A stretch of 47,115 nucleotides of DNA from Anaerolineaceae bacterium UBA2260 (lineage in GTDB: Bacteria > Chloroflexota > Anaerolineae > Anaerolineales > Anaerolineaceae). The notes beneath the pieces were generated by a model. The model was not told where the DNA came from. It did not search any database and saw nothing but the letters and a program-made list of their open reading frames with translations. Position numbers and translations under genes: made by a program. The stretch is from positions 16,326 through 63,440 of the forward strand of contig DDXM01000054.1 of the NCBI GenBank assembly GCA_002347485.1, in the 5' to 3' direction. This document shows positions 15,599 through 23,839 of this stretch, piece by piece; position 1 is the first letter of the stretch; each line of letters opens with the position of its first letter.

Positions 15599-17479
15599 AT
15601 GGTGAAAATTCATGCCGGCAACATTGTAGATGAACACAACCGCGTGCTTATGCTGCGTGGAGTGAACCTTGGCGGGAGCAGCAAGGTGCCCTACACGCCG
15701 GATGGCGCCACCTACCGCTCCGAAGGTTTCTTCCAGCATCGCGAAGTCTCATTCGTCGGCCGTCCCTTCCCGTTGGAGGAAGCCGACGAGCATTACCGTC
15801 GCTTGCGCACCTGGGGGTTCAACACGTTGCGCTTCCTCATCACCTGGGAAGCTGTTGAACACGCCGGTCCGGGAATGATCGACACAGCTTACCTCGGGTA
15901 TCTGCGTGCAGTGGTGAGCCGGGCAGGTGAGCACGGTTTCATGGTTTTCATTGACCCGCACCAGGACGTGTGGTCACGTTTTTCGGGTGGCGACGGTGCG
16001 CCGGGTTGGACGCTCGAAACCGCCGGGCTGGACATCACCAAATTCAAGCATACCGCCGCCGCCATTGTCCACCAGACACACGGCGATCCCTTCCCGCATT
16101 TGATCTGGCCGACAAACGCCTACAAGCTGGCGGCTGCCACCTTGTTCACCCTCTTCTTCGCTGGCAACGATTTCGCGTCGGCGACCTTTGTTGAGGGAAT
16201 CCCCATCCAGGAGTACCTGCAATCGCACTTCCTGGCGGTGATGCGCCAGGTCGCCGAATCTCTCACCGGTCTGGACTGCGTGATCGGCTACGACGTCTTC
16301 AACGAGCCGCAAAAGGGATATGTGGGTATCAAGGATCTAAGCGTGGACATGGAGTCATTGCGTATCGGCCCCACCCCCACCCCCTGGCAGTCGATCCAGC
16401 TCGCTTCCGGATTCCCACAACGTGTGCCCATCTTTCCGCTTGGACTGCTCGGCATCCCGCTTAAAAAGCATATCCTCCTCAACACTGAGCGCGAGAGCGC
16501 CTGGCTGCCAGGGAGAACCTGTGTGTGGCGTGAGAACGGCGTGTGGGATCTGAGCGCGGACGGCGCACCTCACCTGCTGCGCCCTGACCATTTTGCCCGT
16601 GTAGGCGGAGAGACGGCAGACTTTGCCCGCCATCACCTGGTACCTTTCGCGCAGAAATTTTCCGAGACCATCCACTCGGTCGACCCCAATGCGCTCATCT
16701 TCATGGAAAACGAGGTCGACAAACCTTCGCCGACCTGGCGCGAAGCCCCGCAGTATAAGGTGGTCTACGCACCGCACTGGTATGATGGCGTCACCCTTAT
16801 CACCAAGCGATTCTTCCCTGCGCTGGGTTCCCACATCCGCAAGCGCTCCCCTGTGATTGGCAGGCGCAATATTCAACGCTCCTATGCCGATCAATTGGGA
16901 GTTCTGAAGAAAGAGGCTTCCGAAGAACTGGGCGGCGTGCCGGCGCTGCTTGGCGAGATCGGCATCCCTTTCGACCTGGATAGTAAAAGGGCATACGAGA
17001 GCAGCGATTTTTCCGTCCAGGGTAGAGCGATGGACCGCAGTATGCAGGCAGTCGAAGCCAACCTGCTGAATTGCACGCTCTGGAATTACACCGCAGACAA
17101 TACCAACCTTCACGGTGACCTTTGGAATAATGAAGACTTATCAATTTACAGCCCGGACCAGAGGACAGACCCTTTAGATATTAACTCAGGTGGTCGCGCG
17201 CTCGCATCCGTGGTCAGACCCTATCCGATAGCCACCGCGGGTATACCGCTACGCCTCTCTTTTAACTATGAAACCAAAGTGTTCCTGTATGAATTCCGTG
17301 AACAAGTGCAATCCAAGCCGACCCCCACCATTCTCTACGTCCCCACCTTGCAATACCCTGGTGGATTTACCATCGAGGTTTCAGATGGCGAGTACAAGTT
17401 TTTCCCTGCAAAACAATTTCTGGAATATAATCCGGGAAACCTGAACTCGCATATAATTAAGCTGTATCCGGGTTCTTGA
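15599..17479 (+). CDS. GH5 glycoside hydrolase, glucosylceramidase/sterylglucosidase-like
   Basis: A 626-residue protein without a clear signal peptide. It has the (beta/alpha)8 GH5 layout: LRGVNLGGSSK (19-29), FNTLRFLITWEAVE, the HQDVWSRFSGG loop (121-131), the acid/base E236 in GYDVFNEPQKGY, APHWYDG (391-397) and the nucleophile E453 in LLGEIGIPFD, then ALWNYT-like NCTLWNYTADNTNL. A C-terminal beta domain (about 540-626) follows. The long insert (about 240-345) and the HQD, NEP and GEIG context resemble GH5 enzymes that cleave glucosylceramide or sterylglucoside (fungal EgCrP/Sgl1 and endoglycoceramidase types). I infer a glycolipid substrate; other beta-glucosides are possible. It leads a plus-strand gene set with a fatty-acid-hydroxylase-like gene 36 bases downstream. 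Confidence 0.82.
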   Translation: MVKIHAGNIVDEHNRVLMLRGVNLGGSSKVPYTPDGATYRSEGFFQHREVSFVGRPFPLEEADEHYRRLRTWGFNTLRFLITWEAVEHAGPGMIDTAYLGYLRAVVSRAGEHGFMVFIDPHQDVWSRFSGGDGAPGWTLETAGLDITKFKHTAAAIVHQTHGDPFPHLIWPTNAYKLAAATLFTLFFAGNDFASATFVEGIPIQEYLQSHFLAVMRQVAESLTGLDCVIGYDVFNEPQKGYVGIKDLSVDMESLRIGPTPTPWQSIQLASGFPQRVPIFPLGLLGIPLKKHILLNTERESAWLPGRTCVWRENGVWDLSADGAPHLLRPDHFARVGGETADFARHHLVPFAQKFSETIHSVDPNALIFMENEVDKPSPTWREAPQYKVVYAPHWYDGVTLITKRFFPALGSHIRKRSPVIGRRNIQRSYADQLGVLKKEASEELGGVPALLGEIGIPFDLDSKRAYESSDFSVQGRAMDRSMQAVEANLLNCTLWNYTADNTNLHGDLWNNEDLSIYSPDQRTDPLDINSGGRALASVVRPYPIATAGIPLRLSFNYETKVFLYEFREQVQSKPTPTILYVPTLQYPGGFTIEVSDGEYKFFPAKQFLEYNPGNLNSHIIKLYPGS

Positions 17480-17515
17480 AGATTTACAGAATTACATTAC
17501 CAGTGGAGGTGCCGC

Positions 17516-18151
17516 ATGGCGCATTTACCGACCGATCACAGTGACGTTCCAATTCGTCTGTTCAAATCCAATTTCCTCGAGTTCTTCTCTCACATCAGCC
17601 CTGTCACGGTCATGGTGATTTGGCTGCCGGTGGCAGTATTCTTTTTCATCCGGTCATTTGTACAAGCCCCCCCTTTCAAATCCCTGGCTTTCATCCCGCT
17701 CGGTTTTCTCCTCGGGCTGTTCTTATGGACTATCTCGGAATATCTGCTTCATCGCTTCCTCTTCCACATGCCGGTCAAAGGCGAAAAAGCCCAGCGCATC
17801 GTGTTCCTCTTCCATGGCGTGCACCACGCTCAACCGCAGATAAAAACCCGCCTCGTCATGCCCCCGGTCGTCTCGATCCCCATGGCCCTCGTTTTCTACG
17901 GGTTGTTTTTTCTGGTATTCGCGCTGCTCTTTCAATCCGCGCACTGGGTGAGTCCGGTATTTTCCGGCTTCATCATCGGTTACCTGGTTTATGACCTCAC
18001 GCACTACGCCACGCATCACTTCCCCATGCGCAATGGCTACCTGAAGTTTCTCAAGCGTTATCACATGCAGCACCATTACAAAACGCCGGACAAACGTTTT
18101 GGCGTGAGCTCGCCGATCTGGGATAAAGTCTTCAACACCTACCCACAATAA
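17516..18151 (+). CDS. Fatty acid hydroxylase superfamily membrane protein (FA2H-like)
   Basis: A 211-residue integral membrane diiron protein. Hydrophobic helices lie around 28-47, 57-75, 119-140 and 146-162. The histidine boxes are in family order: H79-x4-H84 (EYLLHRFLFH), H100-x2-HH104 (FHGVHH), H163-x3-HH168 (DLTHYATHH) and H183-x2-HH187 (YHMQHH). The spacing resembles fatty acid 2-hydroxylase (Scs7/FA2H) more than sterol desaturases, and there is no N-terminal cytochrome b5 domain. Such enzymes hydroxylate the acyl chain of ceramides or other lipids using O2 and two irons. GGAGG lies before the ATG. Its place between a glycolipid-type GH5 and a hydrolase supports a lipid role. The need for O2 implies at least microaerobic life. 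Confidence 0.85.
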   Translation: MAHLPTDHSDVPIRLFKSNFLEFFSHISPVTVMVIWLPVAVFFFIRSFVQAPPFKSLAFIPLGFLLGLFLWTISEYLLHRFLFHMPVKGEKAQRIVFLFHGVHHAQPQIKTRLVMPPVVSIPMALVFYGLFFLVFALLFQSAHWVSPVFSGFIIGYLVYDLTHYATHHFPMRNGYLKFLKRYHMQHHYKTPDKRFGVSSPIWDKVFNTYPQ

Positions 18152-18156
18152 ACCTG

Positions 18157-19020
18157 GTGGACTGGCTGCTGTCACTCTTCATCTTCCTGGCTGCCCTGCT
18201 TGCCGCCTGCCTGTTGCTCGCCGTACCGATGGTGCGGCGACATTCCTTAAAAGCATCCAGCAGTCCAGCCGAATTTGACCTGGAATTTGAGGACATTTCA
18301 TTCATCACTGAAGATGGAATCCCATTGCGCGGGTATTGGATCCCCTTCCCGGGTTCCTCCCGCGCGGTCATCCTGTTGCACGGCTTTGCCGGCAGCCTTG
18401 ACCCGGACCTGCGTTACGCCCCTCACCTGCACGAAGCCGGCCTCAATGTATTGATGTTCGATTTCCGTGCCCACGGCCGCAGCGGCGGCAGGATCACCAG
18501 CCTGGGCGCGCTGGAAACCCGCGATGTGCACGCCGCGATAACCTGGACGCGACAAAAAGGCTGCGACCGGATCGGCCTGCTCGGTTTTTCCATGGGCGGT
18601 CGCGCCGCAGTCATGGCTGCGAATTCAACGCCTGGCGTAAAAGCCATCCTGTCTGATGGCGCGCCCCCGCGCCTGGTCACTGCCGTGACGCAGAACCTTT
18701 GCTTGCGCAAGATACCGCTGCCGATCAGCTGGCTGGCTGCGCGCATGATGCTGTTTGGCGGATCGCTCATCACGGGTTGTAACCTTTTTACCAACGATCC
18801 CCTGTTCGTTGCGCAGGACCTCACCGGCATTCCTACCCTGTTCTTTCACGGCGAAAAAGATCGCTACACTACGCTCGCGCAGATGCGTATAATGGTGGAA
18901 AGTGCTGGTAAACATGCCGGGCTGTGGCTGGTGCCTGAGGCTCGGCACCGTGATATCGAAAAAACGCGTCCCGATGAATATATAAAAAAGCTGATCGCTT
19001 TCTTTACCGAGAATTTATGA
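18157..19020 (+). CDS. Membrane-anchored alpha/beta hydrolase
   Basis: A 287-residue protein starting at GTG 18157, 5 bases after the hydroxylase stop. One N-terminal hydrophobic helix (about 3-24) anchors it. The hydrolase domain has VILLHGFAGS (oxyanion region), DFRAHGRSGG, the nucleophile elbow LGFSMGG with S145, the acid in FFHGEKDRY (about residue 230) and the histidine in EARHRDIE (about 262), so the triad is complete. It is of the esterase/lysophospholipase-like or BAAT/peptidase S9-like type; the substrate cannot be told from sequence. Its position between the FA2H-like gene and an MFS carrier suggests a lipid ester or amide released by neighbouring enzymes. Confidence 0.83.
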   Translation: MDWLLSLFIFLAALLAACLLLAVPMVRRHSLKASSSPAEFDLEFEDISFITEDGIPLRGYWIPFPGSSRAVILLHGFAGSLDPDLRYAPHLHEAGLNVLMFDFRAHGRSGGRITSLGALETRDVHAAITWTRQKGCDRIGLLGFSMGGRAAVMAANSTPGVKAILSDGAPPRLVTAVTQNLCLRKIPLPISWLAARMMLFGGSLITGCNLFTNDPLFVAQDLTGIPTLFFHGEKDRYTTLAQMRIMVESAGKHAGLWLVPEARHRDIEKTRPDEYIKKLIAFFTENL

Positions 19021-19042
19021 CCTACCTACACCGGAGGAAACC

Positions 19043-20296
19043 ATGAAACGTCACGATGCCTGGCACCTTTTCGCCATCAATGCCTATTGGATCGGTCTTT
19101 CGTTCATGTGGAACAGCCTGCATGTCACTATTATCCCAGCTGTCCTGCTAAACTATGTCCCGGATACGCAAAAGAACACCTGGCTGGGCCTGCTTACCTT
19201 CTTCGGTCTGATCATCGCCATGATCGTTCAGCCGCTTTCCGGCGCGGTCAGCGACCGCTGGTCGGCAAAGATGGGTCGCCGCCGCCCGTTGATGTGGCTG
19301 GGTACCGCCGGCGATCTGGTATTCCTGTCGATCATGGGGTTCATCGGCGGGCTGCCAGCCATCTTCATCGGCTACATCGGCCTGCAAACCACCTCCAACG
19401 TCGCGCATGGTCCCGCCCAGGGGTTGATCCCGGATCTTGTCCCGGCTGAGAAGCTCGGTCTTGCCAGCGGCATCAAGACCGCCCTCGATATGGCGGGTAT
19501 TGTCATCTCCTCGCTGCTGATGGGCTTTCTAATCACTGCTGAAGATGCCGACCCGCGCCTTTCGGTCACGGTCATCATCCTTATTCTGATCGTATTTAGT
19601 TTGATCACCCTGTTTTTCTCCAAAGAAAAACCCACCACTGACGTGGTGAAGAACCACATCGAGCTGGGAAGATTGCTGAAAGAAGTATTCGATTTCAAAG
19701 TTGTCGGCAACCGCCACTACTGGCAGCTTATCCTCAGCCGCTTCCTCTACCTGGTGGGAATTTACGGTTTTCAGTCCTTTGCCCAATATTTCATCCGCGA
19801 TAAATTCCCCGATCGCGACCCGATCGTGTTCACACAGTTCGTCATGGGTTCCTTCGTGGTGGTGCTCATCATCTTTAGCCTGGTGTCGGGCGTGCTGAGC
19901 GATAAAATCGGCCGCAAGAAACTGCTCTACGTCTCCTCGATCATCGGCGCTTTGGGGGCTGTGCTGCTCATCTTCGCCAGCACAGCCACGGAATTACTGA
20001 TCTACGGCTCGATCATGGGCGTCGGGTTGGGTATCTTCCTCAGCGTCAACTGGGCGTTTGCCAATGATATTGCGCCCAAGGTAGACGCCGGCAAGTATAT
20101 GGGGTTGACCAACATTGCCACCGCCGGTTCCGCCGCGGTCGCCCGCCTGGAAGGCCCAATGACCGACGCGCTCAACAATGCTGCCCCCGGTCAATGGTGG
20201 GGTTGGACCACGCTTTTCGCGGTCTCCGCCGTGCTGATGCTTCTCTCAGCAGTCGCGCTGCTGAAAGTACCCGAGCCGGTGAAAACGTCAATGTAA
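19043..20296 (+). CDS. Major facilitator superfamily transporter
   Basis: A 417-residue protein with twelve predicted membrane helices in two six-helix halves joined by a cytoplasmic loop (about 195-225). The loop 2-3 signature is SGAVSDRWSAKMGRRRPLMW, and the corresponding SGVLSDKIGRKKLLYV is present in the second half, both standard MFS motif A. The N-terminus FAINAYWIGLSFMWNSLH and the GMGRRRP-type motif recall sugar/cation symporters of the GPH and SLC45 kind, but the substrate is not certain. GGAGG lies 6 bases before the ATG. Being last in the GH5, hydroxylase, hydrolase set, it may import the sugar or lipid fragment they release, or export a product. Confidence 0.87.
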   Translation: MKRHDAWHLFAINAYWIGLSFMWNSLHVTIIPAVLLNYVPDTQKNTWLGLLTFFGLIIAMIVQPLSGAVSDRWSAKMGRRRPLMWLGTAGDLVFLSIMGFIGGLPAIFIGYIGLQTTSNVAHGPAQGLIPDLVPAEKLGLASGIKTALDMAGIVISSLLMGFLITAEDADPRLSVTVIILILIVFSLITLFFSKEKPTTDVVKNHIELGRLLKEVFDFKVVGNRHYWQLILSRFLYLVGIYGFQSFAQYFIRDKFPDRDPIVFTQFVMGSFVVVLIIFSLVSGVLSDKIGRKKLLYVSSIIGALGAVLLIFASTATELLIYGSIMGVGLGIFLSVNWAFANDIAPKVDAGKYMGLTNIATAGSAAVARLEGPMTDALNNAAPGQWWGWTTLFAVSAVLMLLSAVALLKVPEPVKTSM

Positions 20297-20330
20297 CCCG
20301 TCATGGCGATACAACTTCCTCAGCATCCCT

Positions 20331-20342
20331 TATAATTAGGGC
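20331..20342 (+). promoter_or_regulatory. Perfect -10 box six bases before an ATG (leaderless)
   Basis: TATAAT at 20331-20336 is followed by six bases and then the ATG at 20343. The spacing is the same as for the LCP gene at 8328, so this mRNA is probably also leaderless. The -35 is weak (GATACA around 20309). Confidence 0.5.
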
Positions 20343-20666
20343 ATGGAACTGGAGGATTTCATTAACCAATACGCAGCCGAGGTGCAAACCTTGCTGTGGA
20401 CTGCGCGCACAGAATTGATCGAATATTTTCCAGCGCTGGTTGAAAAACCTGATTTTACTTCCCGCATTCTGGTCTACCGCATCGCCCCGGGTAATGATGG
20501 TATAGTGTTCACGCTCATCCCTTCCCGCACCGGGGTAAAGCTTGGCATTTACCGCGGGCGGAAGCTGCCGGACCCTGCGCGACTGCTCACGTGTAACGGC
20601 AAGGTGCACACGACTATTCCGCAATCCGAAAGAATATTTGATGATAAAAATTTTGCCACCTGCTAG
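20343..20666 (+). CDS. DUF1801/YdhG-like small protein
   Basis: A 107-residue soluble protein. After an N-terminal helix (FINQYAAEVQTLLWTARTELIEYF) it has strands with ILVYRIAPGNDGIVFTLIPSRTGVKLGIYRG and a C-terminal KVHTTIP segment. The ordering, in particular the TLIPSRTGVKLG strand, the following LPDPARLLTCNGKVH, and its length, resembles the DUF1801 (YdhG-like) fold, whose biochemical role is unknown. No catalytic residues are evident. It starts 46 bases after the MFS gene but has its own TATAAT, and is followed 47 bases later by the RNA-modification operon. Confidence 0.65.
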   Translation: MELEDFINQYAAEVQTLLWTARTELIEYFPALVEKPDFTSRILVYRIAPGNDGIVFTLIPSRTGVKLGIYRGRKLPDPARLLTCNGKVHTTIPQSERIFDDKNFATC

Positions 20667-20713
20667 AAGCAGCCATGCGCAAAGCGCTCCTGCGGAATAC
20701 AAGGAGATAAACC

Positions 20714-21094
20714 ATGCCGGATAAATCCGTTTTCGATAATCTCCAACTCAAACCCGGGCGCAGGATGCTGCTCATTAATCCTCCCGCGGGCTATCTTGAA
20801 AAAGCCGGCGAGGTTCCTCCCGGTGCAGAGCTGGTCACCGAACCCCAAGAAGCCCCCCTCATCCAGGTTTTTCTCCGCACGCAGGTGGAGTTGGAGGATG
20901 CGCTCACTCGCTATGCACCGCTCGTGCAGGCAGGCGGGATGCTGTGGGTCACCTACCCCAAGTTGACTTCCGCGCTGAAAAGTGACATCCACCGCGACAC
21001 GATCAACGCATACGTCAAGCAAAACGGCTGGATCGGCATCGCGATGATCTCTATATACGCGGATTGGTCCGCCTTGAGATTGGAAAGGCTATGA
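20714..21094 (+). CDS. DUF3052-like protein, first gene of the RNA-modification operon
   Basis: A 126-residue protein. It has the DUF3052-like pattern: an N-terminal strand RMLLINPPAGYL, a central strand IQVFLRTQVELE, then GGMLWVTYPKLTSALKSDIHRDTI and WIGIAMISIYADWSALRLER at the end. The family has no established function. AAGGAG lies 8 bases before the ATG. The stop overlaps the downstream TGT start in an ATGA, so the two are translationally coupled; this is the only functional clue. Confidence 0.7.
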   Translation: MPDKSVFDNLQLKPGRRMLLINPPAGYLEKAGEVPPGAELVTEPQEAPLIQVFLRTQVELEDALTRYAPLVQAGGMLWVTYPKLTSALKSDIHRDTINAYVKQNGWIGIAMISIYADWSALRLERL

Positions 21095-22197
21095 GAGCCC
21101 GGCAATTCGACCTGCGTTCTGGCAGCCTGTCCCTGCCCGCCTTTCTCCCCGATGCCACCTGGGGGGTGGTGCGCACATTAGACGCCGCTGACCTTGAAAA
21201 GGTGGGAGTTGACGCGCTGGTGATGAACACCTTCCACCTCTCGCAAAAGCCCGGCTCCACCACCATCCAGGCATTGGGCGGCTTGCATCAAATGACCGGC
21301 TGGCGAAAAACCATCACCACCGATTCGGGCGGTTTCCAGGCTTACTCGCTCATCCGGCAGAACCCCAAGTTCGGCCAACTCCACGATAAAGGCATCACCT
21401 TCTACCCCGAGGGCAGCCAACGCAAGTACCAATTCACCCCGGAAAAGGTCATCCAGCTGCAGCTCGGTTTTGGTTCAGATATTGTCATCTGCCTCGATGA
21501 CTGCACGCACGTGGATGAAGGGTTCGAAGCCCAGCGTGAAGCTGTCGAGCGCACCATCGCCTGGGCGCACCAGAGCAAAAAGGAATATGACAGGATACTC
21601 ACGCAGAAGAAGCTCCCTCCCTCGGAGCGGCCGTTGATCTTCGCGGTCATCCAGGGTGGCGGTTACAAGGAGCTGCGCTTGCGCTGCGCGGAAGCCCTGC
21701 TCGAAATTGGTTTCGATGGGTTCGGCTTTGGCGGCTGGCCTTTGGATAAGGACAATCGGCTCCTCGCGGATATCATCGGTTACACGCGCGAGGTCATCCC
21801 CGCTGAGTTTCCCATGCACGCCCTCGGCATTGGCCACCCGGTCAACGTGCTGGCTGCCTGGGAACTCGGTTACGACATGTTCGATAGCGCCATGCCCACC
21901 CGCGATGCCCGCCACGGCAGGCTCTACAAATTCAACTACTCCGAAGATGCCAGCCGTTACGGTCTTGACGGCGACTGGTTTTCTTTCGCATACGCCGACA
22001 ACGAGCGCAACATCCGCAGCGCCGCCCCGGTCAGCGAATTTTGTGATTGCCCGCTGTGCAGCCGCTATTCGCTCGGTTACCTGCATCACCTCTTCAAGCA
22101 GGGCGACCCCCTATTCATGCGCCTCGCCACCCTGCATAACCTGCGATTTATGACCCAGTTGACCGGGCGCATCCGGAAGCGGGCGCAAGATGCCTGA
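21091..22197 (+). CDS. tgt: Divergent tRNA-guanine transglycosylase (TGT family)
   Basis: A 368-residue protein; ATG 21091 is chosen because it forms an ATGA overlap with the upstream stop and has GAAAGG before it. TGT landmarks: MNTFHL (45-50), TDSGGFQAYSL with D78 (base recognition), CLDDCTH (134-140), VIQGG (187-190), MHALGIGHP, the nucleophile D265 in MFDSAMPTRDARHG, and the zinc site C318, C320, C323 with H332 or H333. Differences from standard bacterial Tgt: the GGLAVGE loop that recognises preQ1 reads GGWPLDK (214-220) and lacks the glutamate, and TRNAR/TRSGR is TRDAR. The family exchanges a guanine for a 7-deazaguanine in RNA. A YhhQ-like precursor transporter at 26116 supports salvage of queuine or another base. 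Confidence 0.85.
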   Translation: MRARQFDLRSGSLSLPAFLPDATWGVVRTLDAADLEKVGVDALVMNTFHLSQKPGSTTIQALGGLHQMTGWRKTITTDSGGFQAYSLIRQNPKFGQLHDKGITFYPEGSQRKYQFTPEKVIQLQLGFGSDIVICLDDCTHVDEGFEAQREAVERTIAWAHQSKKEYDRILTQKKLPPSERPLIFAVIQGGGYKELRLRCAEALLEIGFDGFGFGGWPLDKDNRLLADIIGYTREVIPAEFPMHALGIGHPVNVLAAWELGYDMFDSAMPTRDARHGRLYKFNYSEDASRYGLDGDWFSFAYADNERNIRSAAPVSEFCDCPLCSRYSLGYLHHLFKQGDPLFMRLATLHNLRFMTQLTGRIRKRAQDA

Positions 22198-23002
22198 TCC
22201 CTCGCTTGACCTGGAAGACCTTACCCGGCAGGTACTAAATTCTGAAAAATACCGCTCCATTTCCCCCGAGCTGGTTAAAGATCTATTAACCCGGGAACTC
22301 GCCAGGCGCGCCAAACCGCGCGAAGCGGTGAAAGCCGTTCGCAGCAAATTGCACCAGGTCGGCAGTGCCTACCAGGAAAAACCCCCGCCTTACACAGCGT
22401 GGCTCGCGGACCTCGCCTCCCTCCCCCCTGACCTGCGTGACCCGGCTGTCCTCTCGTTCATTCAGCGCGTGCTACCGGCGCACGCTTCAACGCGCGAGCG
22501 GGTGCCCATCCTGCCGCGCTTCTTTCGCGAGTGCCTGGCCGAACTCGGTGAGATCAGCTCGGTTTTGGATATCGCCTGCGGGCTCAACCCTCTCGCCATC
22601 CCCTGGATGCCGCTCAAGCAAGATTTTACTTATACCGCATGCGACATTTACGCTGACATGATTGGCTTCCTCAACCAGTTTTTCCTACACTTTCAGGTTA
22701 ATGGCAGTGCGTCGCACGCGGACGTCACACAAACCATCCCCGATGTTGAGGTGGAATTAACCCTCGTGCTGAAGACCATCCCCTGCCTGGAGCAATTGGA
22801 CAAGGATGCCGGCCGCTTTGTACTCAATGCCATCCGTTCACCGAACATCCTGGTTAGCTTTCCTGCCAGGTCGCTTGGAGGCCGGTCGAAAGGCATGGTT
22901 CAATTCTACGAGCAGCATTTCCACGCTCTCGTCTCAGGTCAGCCCTGGCGAATCAACCGTTTCGAGTTCCCCGGTGAGCTGGCCTTCCTCATCCGGAAGT
23001 GA
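22190..23002 (+). CDS. 16S rRNA (guanine1405-N7)-methyltransferase family (Rmt/Arm/FmrO-like), canonical copy
   Basis: A 270-residue protein with the features of the FmrO/ArmA/RmtB family. A helical N-terminal domain (KYRSISPELVKDLLTREL, RSKLHQVGSAY) is followed by HASTRERVP (98-106), the SAM site DIACGLNPLAIPWM (127-140), LVLKTIPCLEQ (192-202) and the C-terminal SFPARSLGGRSKGM (223-236). These are the strongly conserved blocks of the resistance methyltransferases, which methylate N7 of G1405 in helix 44 and confer high-level resistance to gentamicin- and kanamycin-type aminoglycosides. Whether this chromosomal homologue does so is not known. It overlaps the tgt stop by 8 bases and is followed by a second paralogue 3 bases later. 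Confidence 0.85.
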   Translation: MPDPSLDLEDLTRQVLNSEKYRSISPELVKDLLTRELARRAKPREAVKAVRSKLHQVGSAYQEKPPPYTAWLADLASLPPDLRDPAVLSFIQRVLPAHASTRERVPILPRFFRECLAELGEISSVLDIACGLNPLAIPWMPLKQDFTYTACDIYADMIGFLNQFFLHFQVNGSASHADVTQTIPDVEVELTLVLKTIPCLEQLDKDAGRFVLNAIRSPNILVSFPARSLGGRSKGMVQFYEQHFHALVSGQPWRINRFEFPGELAFLIRK

Positions 23003-23005
23003 TCG

Positions 23006-23839
23006 ATGTCAAAGAATTTCCCAACCATCACGACTGAGGATAAGAATGCGCTGGCTGACCGCCTGGCTTCCTCGCGCAAATATTGCCAGGTGGAAATCCC
23101 CCGCGAGACCCTGCTAGACCTGATCGATAAAGCCGCGCAGACCCATCATGGACTGAAAGAGATCGAGGAGGTGGTGCGGCGCAAGTTGCACAACCTGGTA
23201 GCGCCGTACCTGGGCGATCCGGATTACGAAGCTCTGCAAGCTCTCATTCCCACCTTGCCACAACGCCTTGACGCGCCAGATGTCAAAGAGTTTTGCCTGC
23301 GCGTCCTCAACGCCCATTCCTCCACGCGTGAACGCGTCCCGATCAACGAGGAGTTCTACAAGCGCATTTTTGCGCTCACCGGCATCCCGGCTGTCGTTCT
23401 CGATCTCGCATGCGGGTTGAATCCCTTCGCCCTCCCCTGGATGAACCTGCCGCCGACCTGCCAATACCTGGCATACGACCTGCATCAGCCGCGAGTTCAA
23501 CTCATCGATGCCTTCCTGCGTCATTTCGGGCAGGCAGGCGCGGCCTGCCGACAGGACATTCTCGTCGACCCGCCCCAAACACAAGCAGATGTAATATTCT
23601 TTTTTAAGGAAGCCCACCGCTTCGAACAACGCGAGACTGGCGCGACGCGCAAATTCCTGGATTACTTGCAAGCCCGCCAAATCCTGCTCTCCCTGCCCAC
23701 AGAATCCCTCACCGGGCGACGTTCGATGTTGGAACAGGATCGCGCCCTCGTCGCCGCGGCCTGCGATGGCAAACCCTGGCAGGTAGAAGAGCTGCTTTTC
23801 TCTACAGAGATCGTGTTCTGCATTCGGAAGACGATATGA
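23006..23839 (+). CDS. Rmt/Arm-like 16S rRNA methyltransferase, divergent second copy
   Basis: A 277-residue paralogue of the preceding gene. It keeps HSSTRERVP (104-112) and the SAM motif DLACGLNPFALPWM (133-146), but the later blocks are altered: the KTIPCLEQ block reads FFKEAHRFEQ (199-208) and the SFPxRSLGGRxKGM block reads SLPTESLTGRRSM (229-241), losing the basic and glycine residues expected near the target guanine. It may modify another nucleotide, act with the first copy, or be drifting. The start is ATG 23006 and the stop overlaps the RsmF-like gene in an ATGA, so it is translated as part of the same operon. Confidence 0.8.
   Translation: MSKNFPTITTEDKNALADRLASSRKYCQVEIPRETLLDLIDKAAQTHHGLKEIEEVVRRKLHNLVAPYLGDPDYEALQALIPTLPQRLDAPDVKEFCLRVLNAHSSTRERVPINEEFYKRIFALTGIPAVVLDLACGLNPFALPWMNLPPTCQYLAYDLHQPRVQLIDAFLRHFGQAGAACRQDILVDPPQTQADVIFFFKEAHRFEQRETGATRKFLDYLQARQILLSLPTESLTGRRSMLEQDRALVAAACDGKPWQVEELLFSTEIVFCIRKTI

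Noticed and set aside
21091..22197. DpdA-type DNA deazapurine transglycosylase
   Set aside because: No dpd cluster genes (DpdB-K) are present and the neighbours are rRNA methyltransferases. The RNA-type TGT reading is simpler.
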